In this document: positions 16,998-25,606 of the stretch, piece after piece
How the letters are laid out: each line of letters starts with the position of its first letter
How positions within the stretch are numbered: position 1 is the stretch's first letter
DNA from: Lachnospiraceae bacterium
GTDB lineage: Bacteria; Bacillota; Clostridia; Lachnospirales; Lachnospiraceae
Direction of reading: 5' to 3'
Length of the DNA: 64,000 nucleotides
Assembly: GCA_017427685.1 (NCBI GenBank)
Contig: JAFRSH010000036.1
Location: 1 to 64,000, forward strand
Notes under the pieces: model-generated
What the model was told of the DNA's origin: nothing
Database searches by the model: none
Seen by the model: only the letters and a program-made list of their open reading frames with translations
Translations under genes and position numbers: made by a program

Positions 16998-17552
16998 ATG
17001 TACGAGGATATCAAAGAAGAAGCCGCGAAGGCCGTGGCTGAACTTATTGAAAGATCAGGCATAAAGAAAGGACAGATCCTTGTTGTGGGATGTTCGTCAT
17101 CCGAGGTCTGCGGTGACAGGATCGGAAGCAACTCCAAGCCCGAGGTTGCACAGGCAGTGTTTGACGGTATCAGAAGTGTGACAGATCCTCTCGGGATCTT
17201 TATCGCAGCGCAGTGTTGCGAGCACCTCAACCGTGCGATCATTATCGAGCGCGAGGCGGCCGGGGACAGAGAGATCGTCAACGTTGTTCCCTGGACCAAG
17301 GGCGGCGGCGGATTTGCTACCGCAGCGTACAACGGATTTAAGGATCCCGTGGCTCTCGAGGAGATCAAGGCCGATGCCGGCATCGATATAGGCGACACAC
17401 TGATAGGTATGCACCTGAAGAGAGTTGCGGTTCCCGTAAGACTCGTAAACAAGAAGATCGGCGAAGCCCACGTCGTGGCAGCCCGCGTCAGACCCAAGTT
17501 CATCGGGGGCGAGCGCGCACATTACGATGATAAGCTTATAGAAGTTAAATAG
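16998..17552 (+). CDS. DUF436/TIGR01440 (YwlG-like) protein
   Basis: The ORF opens at 16968; ATG 16998 (MYEDIKEEAAKAVAELIE) matches the family start and has AGAAGG nine bases upstream, giving 184 residues. Conserved family segments are LVVGCSSSEVCGDRIGSNS, AAQCCEHLNRAIIIEREAA, VPWTKGGGGFATAAY and IGMHLKRVAVPVRL. The family is widespread in Firmicutes and has no proven activity. The Cys-rich motifs (GCSSSEVCG, QCCEH) are fully conserved here. Confidence 0.88.
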   Translation: MYEDIKEEAAKAVAELIERSGIKKGQILVVGCSSSEVCGDRIGSNSKPEVAQAVFDGIRSVTDPLGIFIAAQCCEHLNRAIIIEREAAGDREIVNVVPWTKGGGGFATAAYNGFKDPVALEEIKADAGIDIGDTLIGMHLKRVAVPVRLVNKKIGEAHVVAARVRPKFIGGERAHYDDKLIEVK

Positions 17553-17570
17553 TCTCAAGGGGACTTTGTT

Positions 17571-18026
17571 ATGGATAAAGAACAGGTAAAGGCGACTTTG
17601 CAGGCGAGACTTCACTCCGCAGACAAGCGGGTTCCGAAATGTTTCTGCACGATCACGGCGACCGACAGAAGACTGTTCGTTTCGGAAGAAAACAAGAGCG
17701 GAACGATCACCGACCACTACGTGCTCGACCTTGAAGAGATAGAAGATATCAGGCTCAGCTGTCCGTACAAGACCTCGGACGATAAAGCGAAAAGCGCTGC
17801 TTCTCTCGATGAGAAGATCAGGTACGACTCGGAGGTTCGCGGAGGCTTCTTCTTTCGTTTGGTAAGTGGTGGTATCTCGGGCAGAAGCAGGAAGTCCAAG
17901 CTGAAGTTCCTGGAGATCATCTACAAAAATTCGGACGGCAGACCCGAGCATCTGTATTTCGACAGTTGGGACAAGTCTCCGTCCAAGTTGATAAAGTATT
18001 TTAAAAGCATGAAGAAGTCAGAGTGA
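17571..18026 (+). CDS. Small PH-like protein of unknown function
   Basis: A 151-residue soluble protein with alternating beta-strand patterns (KCFCTITATDRRLFVSEE, DHYVLDLEEIEDIRL, LKFLEIIYKNSDG, EHLYFDSW) and a C-terminal Lys-rich helix, as in bacterial PH-like (YcxB/bPH) domains. I do not recognise a closer family. It follows the DUF436 gene by 18 bp, so the two may share a transcript, and it converges with the BMP-type gene. Confidence 0.55.
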   Translation: MDKEQVKATLQARLHSADKRVPKCFCTITATDRRLFVSEENKSGTITDHYVLDLEEIEDIRLSCPYKTSDDKAKSAASLDEKIRYDSEVRGGFFFRLVSGGISGRSRKSKLKFLEIIYKNSDGRPEHLYFDSWDKSPSKLIKYFKSMKKSE

Positions 18027-18043
18027 CCGAAAACATGAGTCTT

Positions 18044-19252
18044 TCACTCCTCTACCGTGATCACATCCTTCAGGATGTAATGGAACGAAGGAGCGGAAGA
18101 CTTTTTGTTCTCAGGGAACTCGTTATTCAGATCCCATGTGTCTTCGGGGTTACTCGGGTCGACACCCAGATAGTCGCCCTTGAAGACCTGAATCTTGCCA
18201 TCTTTGATCTGTTCGATCGTCTCGTCGATCAGCTCCTGAGCACCTTCCGGTGCGACAGCTGTATTGAGTTCGAGCATCTTGACCCATCCCTTGTCGAATC
18301 CGGCACCGCAGTCGTTGCCGTAGATCCTTGCGGAGACGTAGTCTTCGATCTTCTCATTCTCAAGAACCGCGCCCACGGCGGCCGTGATATACAGCGACCA
18401 GTCTATCCTCGTTCCGATGAGGGAGGTTGTGGGTGCAACGTCGATCATATCCTGATTGTATCCGACATGGTAAACCGGATGGAAAGTATCATAAGTCTCA
18501 CACATAACTGCGGGACCGATCGTGTCGGAGTGCTGGGAGATCACTATGCATCCCTCATCGATCAGTTCCTTGGCGAGTGTCTTCTCGAGCATGTAGCTCG
18601 TCCATGTGTTGGCGTATTTAACACGCATTGTTGCGGTGGGGCATTCCTCTCTTACACCGAGGAAGAACGCCGTGTAGCCGGAGATAACCTCGTTGAAGGG
18701 GAACGCTCCGACGTAGCCGACAAGCGCGTCCTCGGGCTTGATGGTGCCGTTGTTGATCAGCTCCTGAAGCTTTAGACCGGCAACTCGTCCCGCAACGTAT
18801 CTTCCTTCGTAGATCCTGCCCATGAACGTGTGGTAGTTGGAACGGTAGGGCTCGGAATTGGCGTTGTCGCATGCGCTCTGACAGAACTCAACGTCGGGGT
18901 AGAGCACAGAAGCCGCCTTTGCAGGTTCACCGTACTCAACGCTGTTGAGGAAGATTATGTCCACCCCGTCCTTGCAAAGTCTGTCGATCGCGGCGAGTGT
19001 GTCTTCGAAAGCTACATTGTACATGGCCTCAACATCGACGCGGTCGCCGTACTGGAGCTTGAGGTCTTCGGTTGCTCTGATGAAGTTACTGCTGTAAGGT
19101 GTGCTCTCGTCGCCTTCGAGGATGAACCCGACCTTTACGTGATCCCTGGCAACGTCATCCTCGAGGGTCAGTTTATGCAACAGGAAGAAAGCCGCTATGC
19201 AGATGATGCAGGCGGGTACGACCCAAAACAGAATCTTCTTTTCTTTCTTCAT
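18044..19252 (-). CDS. Membrane-anchored BMP-type nucleoside-binding protein
   Basis: A 402-residue periplasmic-binding-fold protein of the BMP/PnrA/Med family, whose members bind purine nucleosides. Core family features include VKVGFILEGD, a nucleotide-like fold with FEDTLAAIDRLCKDGVDIIFLNS, YEGRYVAGRVAGLKLQELI, VGYVGAFPFNEVISGYTAFFLGV and VISQHSDTIGPA. Unlike the normal lipoproteins it has no lipobox but an uncleaved-looking membrane helix at about 8-26. No nucleoside ABC permease is next to it. Its start lies 6 bp after the stop of the HD-GYP receptor, so the two are almost certainly one operon, hinting at ligand presentation to that receptor. Confidence 0.82.
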   Translation of the reverse strand: MKKEKKILFWVVPACIICIAAFFLLHKLTLEDDVARDHVKVGFILEGDESTPYSSNFIRATEDLKLQYGDRVDVEAMYNVAFEDTLAAIDRLCKDGVDIIFLNSVEYGEPAKAASVLYPDVEFCQSACDNANSEPYRSNYHTFMGRIYEGRYVAGRVAGLKLQELINNGTIKPEDALVGYVGAFPFNEVISGYTAFFLGVREECPTATMRVKYANTWTSYMLEKTLAKELIDEGCIVISQHSDTIGPAVMCETYDTFHPVYHVGYNQDMIDVAPTTSLIGTRIDWSLYITAAVGAVLENEKIEDYVSARIYGNDCGAGFDKGWVKMLELNTAVAPEGAQELIDETIEQIKDGKIQVFKGDYLGVDPSNPEDTWDLNNEFPENKKSSAPSFHYILKDVITVEE

Positions 19253-19258
19253 ATCTGA

Positions 19259-22200
19259 TTACTCCTTGGCCAATTTCGGCTCTGCCGTCGGAACCTGACC
19301 GGATTCCTCATGCTTGTTACTGTCGTTGTAAAGCGCATCGATGTCTATATCTCCCCGCTCAATGATATTGATGAAGATATCGAGCAGGATCGGATCGAAC
19401 TGTTTGCCACGACCGTTGTGGAACTGCTCCATAACGTAATCCATGGTCTGTCTGTTACGGTAAACTCTGTTTGCGGTCATGGCGTCGAAAGCATCGGCGA
19501 TCGCGATGATCCTGCCGTAGAGCGGAATGTCATTGCCTTTAAGGCCATCGGGGTAGCCGGTTCCGTCGTAACGCTCATGATGGTAACGCGAGCCTTCGAC
19601 AACGTGGTCGACGAGCGTGAAATCTTTGAGGATCTCGGCACCGAGCGTAACATGTGTCTTCATGATCGCGTACTCTTCGTCGGTAAGCCTTCCGGGCTTC
19701 TTTAGGATCGCATCGGGGATACCGATCTTACCGATATCATGGAGAAGCGCTGCCTTGCGCAGGTTCTCCTGTTCGGCAATCGTGAAGCCGTATTCGCTGG
19801 CGATCATCACGGAGTACTCGGAAACACGCTGCGAATGCTTACTGGTGAGCAGGTCCTTCGCATCGACAGTCTTCGCGATCGCAAGGATCGTCTCGTTGCC
19901 CATCTTAACCTGGTTGAGGGCCATGGAAAGCTTTTCTTTCTGAAGCTGGATCGTACGCTGAACACCGACGCGGGTCAGGAACCATGTGAGCCATGCGACG
20001 AACAAGCCGCCGACGATGATCATGTATATCGTGAACCATCCGTTGTCCTGGATGGAAGCTTCTTTCTTTAACGCATATGAGCTCTCTTCGATGATCTCCT
20101 TGCCGGTATCGTCAAGTATTGCAAGGTGGAACGTGTATTCGCCCGAAGGGAGGTTGGAGTAAATGACGTTTCCGAGCTCGCTCTGGGCAACTGTCTTGTA
20201 GCCGTCGTCGAAGCCCTCGAGATAATAGGAGACGTTCGGCGTCTCGAGAGAGTAGTTTATGATCTCGGGGATAAACTCGATACTGCCGGTGTCACGTGAG
20301 ATCGTGATCGGAGTTCCGCGCTCGACTGTGGTCGGAGTGCCGTTGATCTTGACCGTGCGAACCTGAAGTCTGTACGAACGTGAGCTTGAAACGTACTTGT
20401 CGAGGTTCAGCTTGAAAACTCCCTTGTCGGTGGAGAGGTACAGGTCTTTCTCCGCAGTCAGCGCGTTCCATGCGTTGGCGGTAAGGGACGCGGTAAGGCC
20501 GACCTTCGAGTTGAGAAGACGGGTCTTGGAGATCGTGCCGGTGACGAGCTCGTCGCGATCTACCACATATATGCCGGCGCTACCGAGCACGAAGACCTCT
20601 CCGTCGTTGTCGAGGAACAGGTCGTAGTTGTTGCTGTAAGGGAACTCGAGCGAGGTGATGGTGCTTCCCTGCATGCGGCAGAGTCCGTTACTGGTAACGA
20701 TGAAGATGCTGCCGTCCGTAGGATCCGAAACGAGCCTCAGGATAACGCCCGAAGGAAGTTCGTCGCCCTTCTCGATATGTTCGATGATGTTTGTACCGGT
20801 AACCGAGATGATGCCGTTGCCGTCCGTGCCGAGCAGAAGCCTGCCGTCACCGGTTTCGCAAAGACAAAGTATGTTCGACGATCCGAGTCCGGATCCGTAG
20901 GGGATCGTGACGGGGGCACTGCCCTCCTTGATGTATGAAAGACCGCTTGCGCCTCCGACGGCTATACTGCCGTCCGAGAGTTCACGGCATACCCTGACAC
21001 GTGTGCCGAGTCCGTACTCGTTTCCGGCGTAGCTGTCGATCTTGCCGGTCATGGAGTACTTGATCAGACCCGAACCGTAGGTACAGAACCAAAGTGAGTC
21101 TTTCGAATCGAGCATGATGCAACGTACACGGCTGCCTTCAAGCATCGCGGTAAGCTCGTTCTCGATGGGTCTGCCGTCGATAAGCCTAATGATGGTAAGT
21201 CCCTTGTCGGCACCCATATAGAGGTAGCCGTCCCTGATCGCCGTAGTATTGGCAACATCCGCCTCGATACCGTACTCGGAGAAGATGTTCGTGAAGCCGG
21301 ACTTAGAGAGCTGAAGGAGTCCGTGACGCGACGAAGCAAACCAGGGGTTGCCCTGATAATCAACTATCATTCGCTCGATAGAAGAAGAAAACTCTTTGGC
21401 CTCAATCTTGCGGAAAATACCTTCTACGAAACGTCCTATACCGTTGTCGGCGAGAACCCATGTAATGTCACCCTGGAAGTAGATCTGGTTGATATGAGAC
21501 AGGTTGGAACACTCGTCCGTCATCATTTTTCTGGCGGTCCTGTCATCGATCGAGAAGGTGACGACCTTGCCGTCGTTGGTGCCGACATAGAGGAGACCGT
21601 TGTCGTTGAAAGCGCAGGTTGTGTATGTCGAGTCCTGATCGACGCGCGGGATCACGTACGCCAGATCACCGTGCTTGAGGATGAAAAGCTTTCCTTCGTT
21701 GGTAACAGCCGCAACGTGACCGTTCTTGTCGGCGCTGAGGGACTTTGCAAAGCAGACGGATCCGATCGTCCTCGAAACCATAACGCCCAGCCTTCGCTGA
21801 ACTACAGCCATGCAATCCGCCGTTCCGACATAGTAATCACCGTCCGAGCACTGCACGATGCTTCTTACGGAATCGGAGGGGAGTCCCATACTGCTGTCGA
21901 GGGTGTTGGAGATCTTCTCGTTGATGGCGATCGAGATACCGCTGTCGTTCGTACCGATCCAAAGTCTTCCTTCCTCGTCGGTATAGAGGCAGTTGACGTT
22001 CTTGATGTCCTTATACTCGCTCATGAAGCGGAACTCGGTGCCACTGTAACGGTACAGACCGGCGTAGCTTCCGATCCAGAGGATGCCGTCATTGGTCTGC
22101 GCGATATCGTTGGCGTGACCGCAGTCGAGTCCGTTCGATGCGTTGTAGATCCTCTTGATGTATGTTGTGTTCTCGTTCTCAAAAGCTTTGACGGGAGTAG

Positions 22201-22834
22201 CGACAAGTCCGATCCCGGTACAGATCACGAGCATCAGCCCGATTATCATCTCGGCATGCTTTTTAAGGATGCGATGCCTGCGGAATGTTCTGTAGATCTT
22301 GATAAGGAAGTACATGAAGAACACGGTCACGAGCTTATCGAGGAAGTCGATGTAAAGCTCACCGATGAACGTGGATGCGATCTTGTGGAGGCCGCGCTCA
22401 AGCAGGTAGTCCTTGACGCCGGTTCCCCAGACATTACCGAGGTCGTAGTCAAAGAACAGGATAGTAAGAAGAGCGGCAAACAAAGCCGAAACGATCGTGA
22501 TCCCGCCCGCAACCGAGGCCGAACCGAAGAAAGTCTCGAAGTTCTTTCGCCTTGCGGCGAAGCCGGCTCCGACGCCTATAGCCACGCTCACCACGCAGTA
22601 GGCTATCGCTTGGGGATTCCACATGGAATAGATAAGATTGCCCGTGCAACCGACAAGTGCGCCGCTGAACGGACCCAGGACATAAGCAGAAAACACCGTC
22701 CCGATCGAATCCAGCCACAACGGCAACTGGAGACCGACGGCGATAGACCTGCCCAGAAAGTTTACGATCACGCTCCCGATAACCACAAGGATAACTTTGT
22801 AGGGGCTGACCTGTTTTTTATCATTGTATATCAT
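19259..22834 (-). CDS. Multidomain receptor: ECF-S-like membrane domain, propeller, HD-GYP
   Basis: A 1191-residue protein. Residues about 12-220 hold five or six helices resembling ECF S-type membrane domains (LDSIGTVFSAYVLGPFSGALVG, WNPQAIAYCVVSVAIGVGAGF). About 225-790 carry many Reg_prop repeats of the D-G-LWIGT type (DGILWIGSYAGLYRYSG, EGRLWIGTNDSGI), enough for two propellers. About 840-915 is a Y_Y_Y domain (YYLEGFDDGYKTV), then a helix near 933-953. The C-terminus has HDIGKIGIP (1032) and HHERYDGTGYP (1085), the full HD-GYP signature of c-di-GMP hydrolases. Outside sensing is thus coupled to c-di-GMP breakdown in one chain. The BMP-type protein is encoded directly downstream. Confidence 0.88.
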   Translation of the reverse strand: MIYNDKKQVSPYKVILVVIGSVIVNFLGRSIAVGLQLPLWLDSIGTVFSAYVLGPFSGALVGCTGNLIYSMWNPQAIAYCVVSVAIGVGAGFAARRKNFETFFGSASVAGGITIVSALFAALLTILFFDYDLGNVWGTGVKDYLLERGLHKIASTFIGELYIDFLDKLVTVFFMYFLIKIYRTFRRHRILKKHAEMIIGLMLVICTGIGLVATPVKAFENENTTYIKRIYNASNGLDCGHANDIAQTNDGILWIGSYAGLYRYSGTEFRFMSEYKDIKNVNCLYTDEEGRLWIGTNDSGISIAINEKISNTLDSSMGLPSDSVRSIVQCSDGDYYVGTADCMAVVQRRLGVMVSRTIGSVCFAKSLSADKNGHVAAVTNEGKLFILKHGDLAYVIPRVDQDSTYTTCAFNDNGLLYVGTNDGKVVTFSIDDRTARKMMTDECSNLSHINQIYFQGDITWVLADNGIGRFVEGIFRKIEAKEFSSSIERMIVDYQGNPWFASSRHGLLQLSKSGFTNIFSEYGIEADVANTTAIRDGYLYMGADKGLTIIRLIDGRPIENELTAMLEGSRVRCIMLDSKDSLWFCTYGSGLIKYSMTGKIDSYAGNEYGLGTRVRVCRELSDGSIAVGGASGLSYIKEGSAPVTIPYGSGLGSSNILCLCETGDGRLLLGTDGNGIISVTGTNIIEHIEKGDELPSGVILRLVSDPTDGSIFIVTSNGLCRMQGSTITSLEFPYSNNYDLFLDNDGEVFVLGSAGIYVVDRDELVTGTISKTRLLNSKVGLTASLTANAWNALTAEKDLYLSTDKGVFKLNLDKYVSSSRSYRLQVRTVKINGTPTTVERGTPITISRDTGSIEFIPEIINYSLETPNVSYYLEGFDDGYKTVAQSELGNVIYSNLPSGEYTFHLAILDDTGKEIIEESSYALKKEASIQDNGWFTIYMIIVGGLFVAWLTWFLTRVGVQRTIQLQKEKLSMALNQVKMGNETILAIAKTVDAKDLLTSKHSQRVSEYSVMIASEYGFTIAEQENLRKAALLHDIGKIGIPDAILKKPGRLTDEEYAIMKTHVTLGAEILKDFTLVDHVVEGSRYHHERYDGTGYPDGLKGNDIPLYGRIIAIADAFDAMTANRVYRNRQTMDYVMEQFHNGRGKQFDPILLDIFINIIERGDIDIDALYNDSNKHEESGQVPTAEPKLAKE

Positions 22835-22910
22835 ACGAGTGCCCTTTATATTTTTCTCATGTCCGTGAAATAATCCGGAACTGATTGAAAATCATAATAT
22901 ACTCTAAATC

Positions 22911-22940
22911 ATTATACACGATTACACCGCGATATTTCAA
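22911..22940 (-). promoter_or_regulatory. Promoter of HD-GYP/BMP operon
   Basis: On the minus strand TTGAAA (22935-22940) and TATAAT (22911-22916) are separated by 18 bp; transcription would start near 22904. The surrounding 22835-23121 is an AT-rich divergent promoter region shared with the CE15-like gene. Confidence 0.65.
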
Positions 22941-23121
22941 GAATAAAAACATAAACTCCACGGATTTTATGTGAAAAATTAAAACTTTCACAAAAAGAGA
23001 AGAATCTGCGTAAAACTGATGTTTAAAACCTATACTTAAAGTGTGTTTTGTGATACTATTCTCTAAAAGAAAAGTAATGTTTTTACTTTGGCAGAGAACA
23101 GAAAAAACAGACAGGGGCAGC

Positions 23122-24231
23122 ATGAACAGAGAAGAGATCAGAAAGCACTACGAAGAGAATATGTATGGGGTTTGGCGCGAAGGTGAGAAGGTGACGTATG
23201 AGCTTCTCGGACCGGACAAGACGCCGGAGAACGAGGAAAAGCCGCCCTTCTTTTTTGAAGTCAGGGGAGGCGAGCTCGTCAGGGTAACTGTAGAGGCAAA
23301 CGGACGAAAGGCTTCTTTTGTTTTCCATGCATTTCTGCCGGGAGAGAAGGGGGCTGCGGATTCGGTGGAATATCCGAAAGGTTCTCCTTTTATAGTCTGC
23401 ATGCATCCCATCTTCCCTGTCGATTATGCCCTTTCCAAGGGTTACGCGCTTCTTGTGACGGACACGAGGGAGATCGCATCCGATGACATAAGCAGAAAAG
23501 GAGCTTTCTACGACATCTATCCTTACACGGATGATCCCGCGGAGCAGACCGGAGTCCTGATGGCTTGGGCGTGGGGTGCTTCGAAGGTGCTTGACGCGGT
23601 GATCGCAGGGGTGGCGGACGAATTCGCCCTTGATCCGGACGCTGCGATGGTCACGGGAGTATCACGATGGGGGAAAGCAACCGCAGTCTGTGGTGCGTTT
23701 GACAGACGTTTTCGCATGAGCATCCCGGCTTGTTCGGGGGCGGGCGGACTCGCGCTTTACAATTATTTCTCGGAGGGGAAGACGTACGATCTTTCGACGA
23801 TCGGTGGCCCGAAGGAATATACATATACAAAGAACGAACCACTCGACTGCTTGCAGTCTGACGCGGAGAGGGGCTGGTTCAATGATAAGTTCCTCGAGTA
23901 CAGGGATCCCTCTCAGATCCCGATCGATCAGGAAAACCTGCTCATCATGGCGATGGACAAGGACAGATACACGTTTGTGATCGCGGCGTGCATGAGCGAG
24001 GACTGGGTGAACGCGCCGTCGATGTGGGAGTGCTTTAAAAAAGCAGACGAAGCATACAAGGTGGCGGGGCTCGACGACCGGCTCGTTGCGCATTTCCACA
24101 GAGAGGGGCATGCGGTCCTTGAGGAAGACATGGCACTGCTCATCGAGTACTTCAACCATATGCATTACGGCATGGAATCAAAAACGCCGCTCGAATCGCT
24201 GAAAACGACAGTGTTCGCGGGGCAAGAGTGA
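23122..24231 (+). CDS. CE15-like glucuronoyl esterase, no signal peptide
   Basis: ATG 23122 (MNREEIRKHYEENM) follows AGGGG and is preferred over the GTG at 23041; 369 residues. The alpha/beta-hydrolase serine lies in VTGVSRWGKATAV, equivalent to the GCSRxGK motif of carbohydrate esterase family 15, which cuts ester bonds between glucuronoxylan and lignin. PACSGAGGLALYNYF and FHREGHAVLEEDM (likely catalytic His) also fit. CE15 enzymes are usually secreted; here there is no signal peptide, suggesting an intracellular role on imported uronate esters. The next gene follows 27 bp later. Confidence 0.75.
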   Translation: MNREEIRKHYEENMYGVWREGEKVTYELLGPDKTPENEEKPPFFFEVRGGELVRVTVEANGRKASFVFHAFLPGEKGAADSVEYPKGSPFIVCMHPIFPVDYALSKGYALLVTDTREIASDDISRKGAFYDIYPYTDDPAEQTGVLMAWAWGASKVLDAVIAGVADEFALDPDAAMVTGVSRWGKATAVCGAFDRRFRMSIPACSGAGGLALYNYFSEGKTYDLSTIGGPKEYTYTKNEPLDCLQSDAERGWFNDKFLEYRDPSQIPIDQENLLIMAMDKDRYTFVIAACMSEDWVNAPSMWECFKKADEAYKVAGLDDRLVAHFHREGHAVLEEDMALLIEYFNHMHYGMESKTPLESLKTTVFAGQE

Positions 24232-24258
24232 TGCTCACACATAGAACAGGAGACACAC

Positions 24259-25155
24259 ATGGAATACACGACATTATCCGACGCAAATATCATCACACGT
24301 AAATACATGGACTCCATCCTCATCGAGTCGCGGTACATTGATTCCGTGGCGGCCAACCTCACGACCGAGTTTTTCGGCGAGAAGTTCTCGTGCCCCGTCA
24401 TGACACCGGCTTTCTCGCACCTCATGCAGTACGCGGGTCGCGAACTCACGGGCCTCGAGGAGTATTCGGTCGCTGCGAAGGAGTGCAACATCCTCAATTT
24501 CTGCGGCATGATGGAGAACGACCTTTTCCAAAAGATCGTCGATACAGGAGCCAAAACAGTCAGGATCGTTAAGCCCTACGCGGACAACGGCAAGGTCAGG
24601 GACCAGTTCGCATATGCGGAAGCAGCCGGCGCATTCGCCGTGGGTATGGATATCGACCACATATTCGGCAGTAACGGTTACGACAACGTCATCGGCGAAG
24701 ACATGACGTTCCAGACATCGGACATGATCCGCTCGTATGTCGAAAGCACGAAGCTGCCGTTTGTCATCAAGGGTGTGCTGAGCGTCGCGGACGCGGTGAA
24801 GAGCGCAGAACTCGGAGCGAAGGCGATAATCGTGAGCCACCATCACGGCCGCGTGCCTTACGCCGTTCCACCTATGATAGTACTTCCGGACATTAAGAAA
24901 GCGCTTGCAGGCAAGGATGTGAAGATTATTGTCGATTGCGGTATCGCCTCCGGTGCTGATGTCTTCAAAGCACTTGCGCTCGGCGCAGACGGCGCGGCAG
25001 TCGGACGTTCGATGCTCCCCTCTCTCGAGAAAGAGGGAATAGAGGGCGTAAAGAAATTCATAGCAAAGATCGCAAGCGAGCTTCGGTTTATCATGAGCAG
25101 CGCAGGATTCGCGAAGGTGTCGGATGTTGATGACTCGATGTTGAGATTCAAATAA
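24259..25155 (+). CDS. FMN-dependent alpha-hydroxyacid dehydrogenase-like protein
   Basis: 298 residues, shorter than the 350-380 of lactate/glycolate oxidases. FMN-binding TIM-barrel features are FVIKGVLSVADA, IIVDCGIASGADVFKALALGADGAAVGRS and the N-terminal SCPVMTPAFSHL strand. The catalytic segment normally reads VSNHGGRQ; here it is VSHHHGRVPYAVPPM, with an extra His at the active site. The substrate may therefore differ from lactate. It lies between the CE15-like and thioesterase genes in a tight same-strand row. Confidence 0.8.
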   Translation: MEYTTLSDANIITRKYMDSILIESRYIDSVAANLTTEFFGEKFSCPVMTPAFSHLMQYAGRELTGLEEYSVAAKECNILNFCGMMENDLFQKIVDTGAKTVRIVKPYADNGKVRDQFAYAEAAGAFAVGMDIDHIFGSNGYDNVIGEDMTFQTSDMIRSYVESTKLPFVIKGVLSVADAVKSAELGAKAIIVSHHHGRVPYAVPPMIVLPDIKKALAGKDVKIIVDCGIASGADVFKALALGADGAAVGRSMLPSLEKEGIEGVKKFIAKIASELRFIMSSAGFAKVSDVDDSMLRFK

Positions 25156-25176
25156 CACATATAAAAGGAAGATGAG

Positions 25177-25587
25177 ATGGAACATTATAAACACACGGTG
25201 CAGTACTACGAAACGGACAAGATGGGCATCACCCATCACTCCAACTACATAAGATGGATGGAAGAAGCGCGCGTTGATTTCCTGAACAAGATCGGCTGGG
25301 GCTTCGACAAGCTTGAATCGCTCGGGATGATCTCACCCGTTACTTCGGTGGAGTGCAAGTATAAGCTTTCTACCAAATTCGCGGATGAAGTGTTCATTGA
25401 CGCCTTTGTCGAGGAGTTTCGCGGTGTCAGGCTAAAACTCAAGTACATCATGAAGAATGCGGACGGAAAGGTTGTCTGCGAAGCAACCTCCGAGCACTGC
25501 TTCCTCGACACTAATGGCCGCCCCATCAGGATGGAGCGTGATTATCCCGAACTGTTCGCTCTTTTGCAGCCGGACAGAGAGGGTTAA
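25177..25587 (+). CDS. Hotdog-fold acyl-CoA thioesterase (YbgC-like)
   Basis: A 136-residue 4HBT-type thioesterase. The active-site segment YYETDKMGITHHSNYIRWMEEARVDFL is the YbgC/4-hydroxybenzoyl-CoA thioesterase pattern with the catalytic Asp. The remaining strands (VECKYKLSTKFADEVFID, VCEATSEHCFLDTNGRPIR) complete the hotdog fold. The physiological acyl-CoA is unknown. It is probably cotranscribed with the preceding dehydrogenase, 21 bp upstream. Confidence 0.9.
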   Translation: MEHYKHTVQYYETDKMGITHHSNYIRWMEEARVDFLNKIGWGFDKLESLGMISPVTSVECKYKLSTKFADEVFIDAFVEEFRGVRLKLKYIMKNADGKVVCEATSEHCFLDTNGRPIRMERDYPELFALLQPDREG

Positions 25588-25606
25588 ATTCAGGGAGAAC
25601 GATGTA

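Noticed and set aside
21323..22873. 516-codon plus-strand ORF opposite the HD-GYP receptor gene
   Set aside because: Shadow of a gene with complete domain motifs; product is Asp/Val/His-rich as usual for antisense frames.
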